Program-made: the position numbers and the translations under genes
Shown here: piece after piece, positions 37,321-42,547 of the stretch
Position numbering within the stretch: the stretch's first letter is position 1
Layout: every line of letters starts with the position of its first letter
Origin: a virus
IMG/VR virus record: IMGVR_UViG_3300031331_000003
Span: 1-42,547 of that record
Strand: one strand, 5' to 3'
Length of the DNA: 42,547 bases
Notes under the pieces: generated by a model
The model's input: only the letters and a program-made list of their open reading frames with translations
Databases searched by the model: none
What the model was told of the DNA's origin: nothing

Positions 37321-37598
37321 AAACTTATGGAATGGCAAGAAAAATAAATCTGGGAAAATTTGGACTTCAATATGAGTCGTTAGATTTAATGATTGAAGGT
37401 TGCTCTTCTTTTGAAGAAGCGGAAAAAGAAATCAATGAGGAAAGAATAAAAATTGAAAACGGATTTAAAGAAGCTAAAAAACCAAAACCCGAAGAAGAAC
37501 CATTTATAACTCCCAAAGAAAAAAAACAAAGAACTGCCGAACAAATTGTCGCTGATAATAAATCAATAGCATCACCAATACCAACTAAAAAAGCCTAA
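37317..37598 (+). CDS. Hypothetical protein coupled to the acidic peptide
   Basis: 93 residues (MKTYGMARKINLGKFGLQYE), then an acidic linker, a Lys/Pro-rich tail (KKPKPEEEPFITPKEKKQR) and a small domain (ADNKSIASPIPTKKA). Overlaps the preceding gene by 4 bp. No recognised family. Confidence 0.4.
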   Translation: MKTYGMARKINLGKFGLQYESLDLMIEGCSSFEEAEKEINEERIKIENGFKEAKKPKPEEEPFITPKEKKQRTAEQIVADNKSIASPIPTKKA

Positions 37599-37635
37599 CG
37601 CCACCACTGGCATAATGGCAATATAATTTAAAAAT

Positions 37636-37998
37636 ATGGAAATTAAAGTTAATAAACAAATAGGAGGAGCAACTGTTCAATTTGGAATAGATGAAAAAGA
37701 TGATGATGTCGCCTTATCTCTTGTTGCATTTTTAACCGAACCTGATTTTTGTTTCTTATGTAAAGAAACAAAATTAAAATGGGAGGTAAACAAAGCTAAA
37801 ACAGACACAGGAAACTTTACTTATATCAAACGAAGATGTCTTAATCCTAACTGCAGGGCAACATCCACTATGGGCAAATATAAAGACGGAGGCTACTTCT
37901 GGAAAAACTGGGAAATATACCAAAAAAATGCCCCTGTGAATATTCAAAACACGAATACTCCCATAACTGATGAAAACGGAGAGACAATCCCGTTTTAG
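37636..37998 (+). CDS. Candidate single-stranded-DNA-binding-like zinc protein
   Basis: 120 residues. N-terminal beta-rich MEIKVNKQIGGATVQFGIDE; zinc ligands Cys39/Cys42 (CFLC) and Cys68/Cys73 (CLNPNC); a conserved aromatic stretch (GYFWKNWEIYQ); and the C-terminal tail TDENGETIPF, close to the acidic tip (DDDIPF) used by bacterial SSB to recruit replication proteins. This combination suggests a phage SSB-type protein that docks host enzymes. The SSB call rests on the tail and gene neighbourhood; no OB-fold is proven. Confidence 0.45.
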   Translation: MEIKVNKQIGGATVQFGIDEKDDDVALSLVAFLTEPDFCFLCKETKLKWEVNKAKTDTGNFTYIKRRCLNPNCRATSTMGKYKDGGYFWKNWEIYQKNAPVNIQNTNTPITDENGETIPF

Positions 37999-38098
37999 AA
38001 TGCCAAAAAAGGAAGACGGATTTTGATTTAAGGGGGGTTTAGAGTTTTTGTGCTAAATAGTTCGTCTGGGACATTCCTTACCCCTCAAATCAAAATCC
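37998..38098. other. Structured intergenic element with crossing helices
   Basis: Bases 38018-38035 (GGATTTTGATTTAAGGGG) pair with 38081-38098 (18 bp, one mismatch). GAATG and AGACG to the left (37998-38017) can pair with CGTCT and CATTC (about 38063-38076) inside its loop, so the helices cross. TTTAG/CTAAA hairpin lies in the loop. Located between the SSB-like gene and the next small gene. Confidence 0.4.
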
Positions 38099-38129
38099 AT
38101 AGAAATTTAATATAGTTTTAATATCAATT

Positions 38130-38324
38130 ATGACAAAATTACCAAATCGGACTGAAATTGCCAAAAATCAACAGCCGAATTTACGAAAAAGAGCAGTTTA
38201 CAAAACAAGTAAATATATAATTGTAAAAGAGAATTTAAAAAAACCTTTAAATTATGAAATTTATCCTGCTATTAAAGTTTTAGAAAAAGCAGGTAAAATA
38301 AAAAACGGTAAAATAATAATATAA
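38130..38324 (+). CDS. 64-residue hypothetical protein
   Basis: Basic small protein (MTKLPNRTEIAKNQQPNLRKR), ending KIKNGKIII. Immediately upstream of the HNH gene, 2 bp gap. No motif. Confidence 0.35.
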   Translation: MTKLPNRTEIAKNQQPNLRKRAVYKTSKYIIVKENLKKPLNYEIYPAIKVLEKAGKIKNGKIII

Positions 38325-38326
38325 AG

Positions 38327-38899
38327 ATGTTCAGCCAAATTAAAAATCAATGTGCGGTATGTGGAAGAGATGGACAACATCAACATCACTTATTTCCTCG
38401 TTCTACACATAAAAATCTTATAGATGAACCACGAAATTTAATTTGGTTATGTTCAGATTGTCATACCAAAGCACACTCCCAAAGCACATTTTTGATAGCT
38501 TTACAAGAGATATTTTATAACTGGAAACCGAAAAATCTTGAATTATACCTAAGAGCCGAAGCCACCATAGAGAGTTTATTAAGCGGTCAAGATATTGAAT
38601 TTTTTACTCCTGCGATGATTTCTGCTTATCTGAACTTGGCGACCGCTCAATATTCTCGTCTTTCAGAACAAATGACTAAATTAGAAAAAAACCGACCATT
38701 ATTCTTTTTAAATAATCATAAAGACGAAGATGGAAAAAAAGTGCCAGTTAATCAAGTAGAGTATATGTATCAAGCAACCTTTGACGGACAAAAAATGATA
38801 GAATTTTCCCGAAAATTAAAATCGCTGGAAAAGTTGATGTCTTCACTTAAAAACAATATTCAGAGATATAAAATAGATTATTCAAACCAAAAATACTAA
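38327..38899 (+). CDS. HNH endonuclease
   Basis: 190 residues. Zinc and HNH signature in the N-terminus: Cys9/Cys12 (CAVCG), His20-His21 (QHHLFPRS), Asn38 (RNLIWLC), then Cys42/Cys45 and His46/His50 (CSDCHTKAH). The C-terminal two thirds are helical (LEKLMSSLKNNIQRYK). A DNA nicking or cutting role is likely; it may act in packaging-site or host DNA cleavage. Precedes and is 1 bp from the VRR-NUC gene. Confidence 0.65.
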   Translation: MFSQIKNQCAVCGRDGQHQHHLFPRSTHKNLIDEPRNLIWLCSDCHTKAHSQSTFLIALQEIFYNWKPKNLELYLRAEATIESLLSGQDIEFFTPAMISAYLNLATAQYSRLSEQMTKLEKNRPLFFLNNHKDEDGKKVPVNQVEYMYQATFDGQKMIEFSRKLKSLEKLMSSLKNNIQRYKIDYSNQKY

Positions 38900-38900
38900 T

Positions 38901-39197
38901 ATGCGAGAAAGCCTTATCCAAAAACAATGTATTGAATATTTAAACTTGAAAAGAATATTTAATTACCGGCAAAATACCGGAGCATATAAAACCGAAAGAG
39001 GAGGGTTTGTGAAATATGGAACTGCTGGAAGTCCTGATATAGTCGCAGTTATCAAAGGTCAATATGTAGGGATAGAAATTAAAAATGAGAAAGGAAAACA
39101 AAATGCCAACCAAAAAGCCTTTCAAAAAGCATTAGAAAAAGCTGGCGGGAAATATTTATTAATTAGAAGTCTAGAAGAGTTAATTTTACAAATATGA
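38901..39197 (+). CDS. VRR-NUC domain nuclease
   Basis: 98 residues forming a single VRR-NUC (PD-(D/E)XK) domain: YRQNTGAYKTERGGFVKYGTAGSPDIVAV with Asp46, and VGIEIKNEKGKQ with Glu59-x-Lys61. The small size is typical of phage-encoded VRR-NUC proteins which are structure-specific endonucleases, perhaps resolving replication or packaging junctions. Directly follows the HNH gene. Confidence 0.7.
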   Translation: MRESLIQKQCIEYLNLKRIFNYRQNTGAYKTERGGFVKYGTAGSPDIVAVIKGQYVGIEIKNEKGKQNANQKAFQKALEKAGGKYLLIRSLEELILQI

Positions 39198-39331
39198 AAA
39201 TCACTAAGGAGGTCAAAAAATTCATTAAAATAAACCGCTGGATATTCTCAATTAAAGTCTGGCGACTGCTTTGGGCAGGATATAGATTTCAAAAAAATAG
39301 AAAAAATAATCTTAAAAAATATATAATATGA
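39194..39331 (+). CDS. 45-residue basic peptide
   Basis: Starts in the TGA of the VRR-NUC gene (ATGA) and ends overlapping the start of the next gene (ATGA). Very Lys/Arg/Trp-rich (MKITKEVKKFIKINRWIFSIKVWRLLWAGYR), a likely nucleic-acid or membrane-surface binder. Double coupling supports it as a real gene. Confidence 0.45.
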   Translation: MKITKEVKKFIKINRWIFSIKVWRLLWAGYRFQKNRKNNLKKYII

Positions 39332-39816
39332 AACTAAAAAAACTCACAAAAAATTTCACTTATGTAAATTCGCACATCACAGAAAAAACCTTTCCTACAC
39401 AAGAAATAAGAGGTGAATTAAAAGTATTTCATTTTGATAGAGAAATTACAAGTAAAGAAATTATTGAAGAAATGAAAAAAGAAGGCTATGAGCCAGCTAA
39501 CATATATGAGTTGATAGAATATTCTAAAAACGAATGGAATAAAAGAGATTATGTAGTAGCATTAGGGTCTCCTTGGTTATATCCTGGTATTGGTCGTCTT
39601 GTGTCCTACATCTATGATGATAATTTTTATCGCAGCAGTCTTGACCTCGACAAGTTTGCTGGCGATTGGTGTGAGGATTATCGTTTCCTCGCCGTCCGTA
39701 AGAAAAGTAAATCTATTGAAGACGATTTAATTCAGGTAAGAGATGAATTAATTCAAATAAGAGACTTTTTAATTCATGTAAACAAAGATTTAAGTGATTT
39801 AAGTAAAAAATTATAA
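39328..39816 (+). CDS. Small protein resembling a Patescibacteria-associated family
   Basis: 162 residues. The phrase GYEPANIYELIEYSKNEWNKRDYVVALGS...VSYIYDDNFYRSSLDLDKFAGDW...RFLAVRKK resembles a protein seen repeatedly in CPR genomes (with a '...W...RFLAVRK' ending). The C-terminal part (DDLIQVRDELIQIRDFLIHVN) is coiled coil. Function is unknown; I use it only as a hint of host type. Followed by the first copy of an 88-bp repeat. Confidence 0.45.
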   Translation: MKLKKLTKNFTYVNSHITEKTFPTQEIRGELKVFHFDREITSKEIIEEMKKEGYEPANIYELIEYSKNEWNKRDYVVALGSPWLYPGIGRLVSYIYDDNFYRSSLDLDKFAGDWCEDYRFLAVRKKSKSIEDDLIQVRDELIQIRDFLIHVNKDLSDLSKKL

Positions 39817-39892
39817 GCAATTATAAGCAAGGCTGTTTATTGGCTAAAATAAGCTAATAAAAAACAGAGAGAATACATAATATTATTATATG
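39805..39892 (+). repeat. 88-bp leader repeat, copy 1
   Basis: Nearly identical to 40421-40508. Contains two tandem TTATAAGCAA units, then GGCTGTTTATTGGCTAAAAT and a partner arm AAGCTAATAAAAAACAG that pairs back (TTATTGGCT with AGCTAATAA). Both copies end exactly at the ATG of a small gene. Confidence 0.7.
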
Positions 39893-39949
39893 AAAAAAAT
39901 CGCTGAAAAGTTTGGTGTAAAAGTTGAAAATTTAAGAATAATTAAATAA
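39890..39949 (+). CDS. 19-residue peptide frame behind the repeat
   Basis: ATG is the last codon of repeat copy 1: MKKIAEKFGVKVENLRIIK then TAA. Very short; might be a leader peptide. The second copy of the repeat leads a 93-residue gene, so the start position is meaningful. Confidence 0.3.
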   Translation: MKKIAEKFGVKVENLRIIK

Positions 39950-39974
39950 TCTTTAATAATTAAATAATAAATAT

Positions 39975-40166
39975 ATGGAAAACATAAAAGAAGAAACAAT
40001 CAAAAAAATACTGAAATTAAAAGAGGCATTAACATTAATGGATGTAGATACAAAAAATATTGTCTTTATGTCAGAACCAATACACCCAATAGCTTACGGA
40101 ATGGAAAAGAGTGTTATTTTTACAGAGATAGCAGGGGTTAAAGTCGTAAACATTATTGGAACATAA
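39975..40166 (+). CDS. 63-residue hypothetical protein
   Basis: MENIKEETIKKILKLKEALTL then VIFTEIAGVKVVNIIG. Alpha-beta peptide, no motif. Standard A/T leader (AATAATAAATATATG). Confidence 0.4.
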   Translation: MENIKEETIKKILKLKEALTLMDVDTKNIVFMSEPIHPIAYGMEKSVIFTEIAGVKVVNIIGT

Positions 40167-40195
40167 ATAAAGTTAATTAAAATAATTAAATAAAT

Positions 40196-40384
40196 ATGAA
40201 TAAACTTATACCAACTCCTTGCCGAAAATGTGGTGGGGAAACAACCATTAAATGGGAAAAACTTAAAAATGGAGATTATATTCCTGCTAATGGAGAATTT
40301 TTAAATAAAAGATGTTTGAGATGTGGATTTTCTGAACTAATAGCCGATTTAGAAACCCAAAACAAACAAGAGCAAGACGATTAA
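40196..40384 (+). CDS. Small zinc-ribbon protein
   Basis: 62 residues with Cys9/Cys12 (CRKCGG) and Cys40/Cys43 (CLRCGF), a textbook zinc ribbon, and an acidic C-terminus (ETQNKQEQDD). Unknown target. Confidence 0.5.
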   Translation: MNKLIPTPCRKCGGETTIKWEKLKNGDYIPANGEFLNKRCLRCGFSELIADLETQNKQEQDD

Positions 40385-40420
40385 ATTTTAGCATTAATTC
40401 AAGCAAAAGACTATTAAAAT

Positions 40421-40508
40421 AAAAAATTATAAGCAATTATAAGCAAGGCTGTTTATTGGCTAAAATAAGCCAATAAAAAACAGGTAGAATACATAAATTT
40501 ATTATATG
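40421..40508 (+). repeat. 88-bp leader repeat, copy 2
   Basis: Matches copy 1 with about six differences. One is T to C in the hairpin arm (AGCTAATAA to AGCCAATAA); since the partner is G, pairing is kept as G-U or G-C, a sign of selection on RNA structure. Ends at the ATG of the 93-residue gene. Confidence 0.7.
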
Positions 40509-40787
40509 AATATGGAAATTAAAATAAAAAAATGCGATATATCTAACAACCACCTTCATTTTCGCAAAGAATACAAAAAAGTCTACAAAGGAATTTTACT
40601 TGATGAAATTTTAGAACAAGGTAATCCTTGGATGGAAGACTTTATTGAAAAATGCCTTGAAGCACAAAAAAAAGAATTTATAACTCATAAAAGATGTATG
40701 ATATGTGGTGAATTAGACAGTAGCGAAAAAGGTTTTTGTGAAGAGTGTTTAAAAAAACACGGAGTTAAATTAGGAGAATTAAAATAA
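40506..40787 (+). CDS. Zinc-ribbon protein
   Basis: 93 residues; the C-terminal part has Cys64/Cys67 (CMIC) and Cys78/Cys81 (CEEC), after a helical N-terminal half (EILEQGNPWMEDFIEKCL). It follows repeat copy 2. A regulator role is plausible given its dedicated leader. Confidence 0.5.
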   Translation: MNMEIKIKKCDISNNHLHFRKEYKKVYKGILLDEILEQGNPWMEDFIEKCLEAQKKEFITHKRCMICGELDSSEKGFCEECLKKHGVKLGELK

Positions 40788-40807
40788 TTAAATATGAATT
40801 TTTTTCA

Positions 40808-40963
40808 ATGATTGGTATATGTTGGATTTTTTCTAAGGCAGTTAAAATAGGAAGTTATTTTAATAATCAATCAATAAGAAGAGAATTTAAAGAGATTAAA
40901 AGAACAACATCAACAAGTTCTGGAATAAATAAAAATGAAAATTGGATTTATTATGAAGTATAA
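40808..40963 (+). CDS. 51-residue hypothetical protein
   Basis: ATG at 40808 encodes MIGICWIFSKAVKIGSYFNNQS then a polar tail. An earlier ATG at 40795 runs into a stop at once. Weakly hydrophobic start, possibly membrane associated. Confidence 0.3.
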   Translation: MIGICWIFSKAVKIGSYFNNQSIRREFKEIKRTTSTSSGINKNENWIYYEV

Positions 40964-40980
40964 ATTAAATAAATAAACAT

Positions 40981-41139
40981 ATGAAAAAATACGGATTTTT
41001 AGACCCTCGTCCATTAGATGAGGAAGAAGAACAATTTTTAAAATGTGAGGATTGCGGTTTGGAGTATGATAATAAAGAAACTCCCGAGGATTATGAAAGC
41101 ATAGAAGAAACAGGAAAATGTTTAGATTGTAATAATTAA
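40981..41139 (+). CDS. 52-residue zinc-knuckle protein
   Basis: MKKYGFLDPRPLDEEEEQFL then Cys22/Cys25 (CEDC) and Cys47/Cys50 (CLDC), with a very acidic stretch between. Typical zinc ribbon with an acidic insert. Function unknown. Confidence 0.45.
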   Translation: MKKYGFLDPRPLDEEEEQFLKCEDCGLEYDNKETPEDYESIEETGKCLDCNN

Positions 41140-41170
41140 AATAATAAATAATCTTTAATAAATAAATAAT

Positions 41171-41380
41171 ATGGAAAATAAATATAAAAAACTCAATAAG
41201 AATGGAGAAATTAAAGTATATATATCAATAAATGCAGACGGAAGTATTTGGGGTGATAATGAAAAAAGAGGCGGAGAGCCTATTATGCCAGCAATCTTTT
41301 ATACAAAAGACGTCGCAGAGTGCTTAGGTGGAAAAAATGAGGGTAGAAAAATTAAAAGATGTGTTATCAAAATAATCTAA
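41171..41380 (+). CDS. 69-residue hypothetical protein
   Basis: MENKYKKLNKNGEIKVYISINA then a Gly-rich middle (GDNEKRGGEPIMPAIFYTKDVAECLGG) and a basic tail (GRKIKRCVIKII). Two cysteines too far apart for a zinc site. Unknown. Confidence 0.4.
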   Translation: MENKYKKLNKNGEIKVYISINADGSIWGDNEKRGGEPIMPAIFYTKDVAECLGGKNEGRKIKRCVIKII

Positions 41381-41438
41381 CCTAGCTTATATTCTGGGTA
41401 TAGTATAGAAGAGTTTAATAATTAAATAATTAAATAAT

Positions 41439-41693
41439 ATGGAAGAAATAAACTATTATTGTGATATATGTAAAAAAAAGGTTGCTTATAATTATGTTAT
41501 CGTTAAAATTTTTATAGGAGATAGTAGAGAATGGAAAGAAGGAGGGGCTTATAACTATCAAAATAATTACAACATTTTAGTATGTGATAATTGTATTGGA
41601 AGTGATATTTCAAGATGTAATGGTAGCCACGGAGGATTAGAAATAGTAGATAGAGGAATAAATCTATTAAAAAATTTAAAAATAATTAAATAA
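41439..41693 (+). CDS. Zinc-binding protein
   Basis: 84 residues: Cys8/Cys11 (CDIC), Cys49/Cys52 (CDNC) and Cys60, a zinc-ribbon-like set, plus RCNGSHGGLEIVDRGINLL. Followed 7 bp later by the HTH gene. Confidence 0.45.
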   Translation: MEEINYYCDICKKKVAYNYVIVKIFIGDSREWKEGGAYNYQNNYNILVCDNCIGSDISRCNGSHGGLEIVDRGINLLKNLKIIK

Positions 41694-41700
41694 TAAATAT

Positions 41701-41967
41701 ATGGAAAAAAACATACAAGAATTATTAGAAATAGAAAAAAAAATATTAGAATTAAATTTTAAAAAATCTAAACTTAAACATTTAATATCTTTAGAACAAG
41801 CAAAAGAATTTAAAAAATTAAAAATGAACATAACAAAAGATAGATTAAAGTTAAGAGCAGAAGAATTAAAAAAATTAAAAAAAAGTGGAAAATCTGTTAA
41901 TGAAATAAGTAATCTTTTAGGATTAACGAGACAGAGAGTATACCAAATATTAGGAGAATTAAAATAA
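41701..41967 (+). CDS. Small HTH protein (sigma-region-4-like)
   Basis: 88 residues: coiled-coil N-terminus (LLEIEKKILELNFKKSKLKHL), then LRAEELKKLKKSGKSVNEISNLLGLTRQRVYQIL, a helix-turn-helix of the kind found at the end of sigma factors and shared with the C-terminus of the HNH nuclease at 35892. A candidate phage transcription regulator; without a repressor elsewhere it is also a candidate for the AGTGT-operator protein, but that link is untested. Confidence 0.5.
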   Translation: MEKNIQELLEIEKKILELNFKKSKLKHLISLEQAKEFKKLKMNITKDRLKLRAEELKKLKKSGKSVNEISNLLGLTRQRVYQILGELK

Positions 41968-41997
41968 TCGTATTTAAATGGTGTAAATATAAATAGA

Positions 41998-42144
41998 GAC
42001 TTTACATATGACTCCCCCACAACAATTTAATCAACTTAGTCATCCATATACCAAAAGGTAAATTAGTAGGAGTCAACAACCAACTAAATTATTGATTATC
42101 TAATGAAGATAAATCTAAATGTGGGCGGGGTCATATGTAAAGTC
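41998..42144 (+). other. Structured intergenic element with a 15-bp perfect stem
   Basis: GACTTTACATATGAC (41998-42012) pairs perfectly with GTCATATGTAAAGTC (42130-42144), extended by CCCAC/GTGGG. The loop holds TACC-AAAA-GGTA and TTAATCAA/TTGATTA arms. On plus strand the 3' side is followed by TTTTAT, so it may end transcription of the HTH gene. About 150 nt, no gene inside. Confidence 0.5.
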
Positions 42145-42180
42145 TTTTATAAGAAACTTAATTTATTTAACTAAAATTTT

Positions 42181-42369
42181 ATGGAAAACCGATTTATGGT
42201 TTTAGACAGCTTAGGAAATCCTATTGCCCGCAGAGGTGATGAAGTAAACCCGTATTTGTGGGACGAAGTAGACAAAGCGATTGATTTTATGAAAGAAGAA
42301 TTAAAAAACCAAGACTGCGTGTTTATCGCAGAAGTTAGAATATTACAAAAAATGTGTAATGGTAAATAA
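42181..42369 (+). CDS. 62-residue hypothetical protein
   Basis: MENRFMVLDSLGNPIARRGDEV then WDEVDKAIDFMKEELKNQDC; a small alpha/beta protein with no motif. Last complete gene before the window end, 1 bp before the next start. Confidence 0.45.
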   Translation: MENRFMVLDSLGNPIARRGDEVNPYLWDEVDKAIDFMKEELKNQDCVFIAEVRILQKMCNGK

Positions 42370-42370
42370 A

Positions 42371-42547
42371 ATGTTGGTAGTAGAAAAAGAAAAAATAATG
42401 TCAGATATAGAAAATATATTAGCTTTTATATTTTGGTGTGTAATTTTTATATGGTGGGGAACTGCAATTATTAAGTATATTCTTGATAGCCAAAACGATT
42501 GGTATCCCGAAGCAGTCGCTGTAAGAATTACCGAACCTACTTTTGAC
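42371..42547 (+). CDS. N-terminal part of a 110-residue protein (continues at base 1)
   Basis: ATG at 42371 encodes MLVVEKEKIMSDIENILAF with one membrane helix (about residues 17-39, IFWCVIFIWWGTAIIKYIL) and runs open to 42547, on a codon boundary (…EPTFD). Base 1 continues in the same frame (NLIDVLEQLVDG...). A second ATG ten codons in could also start it. The join is evidence that the sequence is circular or circularly permuted. Confidence 0.6.
   Translation, partial: MLVVEKEKIMSDIENILAFIFWCVIFIWWGTAIIKYILDSQNDWYPEAVAVRITEPTFD

Noticed and set aside
1-42547. Alternative genetic code (TGA as sense)
   Set aside because: Several good genes end in TGA with close downstream starts (for example 39195-39197), and no long frame needs TGA read through.

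Overview
The window looks like the complete genome of one short-tailed (podovirus-like) double-stranded DNA phage, written as an opened circle. The reading frame entering at base 1 and the one leaving at base 42547 join in frame into a single 110-residue protein. Codon reading is standard (TAA and TGA both stop genes). The DNA is AT-rich, and most genes follow A/T-rich leaders (typically ...TTAAATAATAAATAT before the ATG) rather than strong Shine-Dalgarno sites. The host is not given. The Thr/Ser-rich signal-anchored surface-like protein, the HicB-like protein with an extended C-terminus and a small protein at 39328 resemble families I associate with Candidate Phyla Radiation (Patescibacteria, especially Parcubacteria) genomes. 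That host is an inference, not a result. LAYOUT. Two arms diverge from a gene-poor control region (about 29.9-30.87 kb) and converge near 945. The leftward arm (29845 down to 959, minus strand) is the virion operon in classical order: small genes, terminase small and large subunits, portal, scaffold, decoration protein, major capsid protein, large beta-rich appendage proteins, two signal-anchored surface-type proteins, lysis genes (XhlA-like protein, papain-like peptidase, holin-like protein), adaptor and beta-propeller nozzle, tail fibre, and three ejection/internal virion proteins. One ejection protein carries a peptidoglycan-hydrolase-like domain and another a C-terminal ADP-ribosyltransferase-like domain. 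The rightward arm (30870 to 42547 and on through 1-932) holds many small early genes: a lambda-O-like replication initiator fragment, a candidate SSB-like zinc protein with an IPF tail, two HNH nucleases, a VRR-NUC nuclease, a HicB-like protein and a crowd of tiny zinc ribbons. No polymerase, helicase, integrase or complete repressor is visible, so host replication machinery is probably used. CONTROL. Divergent, near-consensus sigma70 promoters with 17-bp spacers flank three 20-bp palindromic operators (consensus AGTGTYARTNNAYTRACACT), a lambda-like arrangement. More consensus promoters sit beside TTATCCACA (DnaA-box) motifs at 32.93, 34.93 and 35.83 kb. A degraded ImmA/IrrE gene beside a second divergent promoter pair suggests descent from a temperate phage. 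STRUCTURED RNA. The most unusual feature is a scattered set of about nine intergenic regions with long complementary arms, several forming crossing (pseudoknot-type) pairs. At least three sit directly behind a strong promoter, and two of those (30.26-30.40 kb and 35.0 kb) end in a U-run. A class II (long variable arm, leucine-like) tRNA has an apparent UCC (glycine) anticodon. These RNAs are the best candidates here for an undescribed system.
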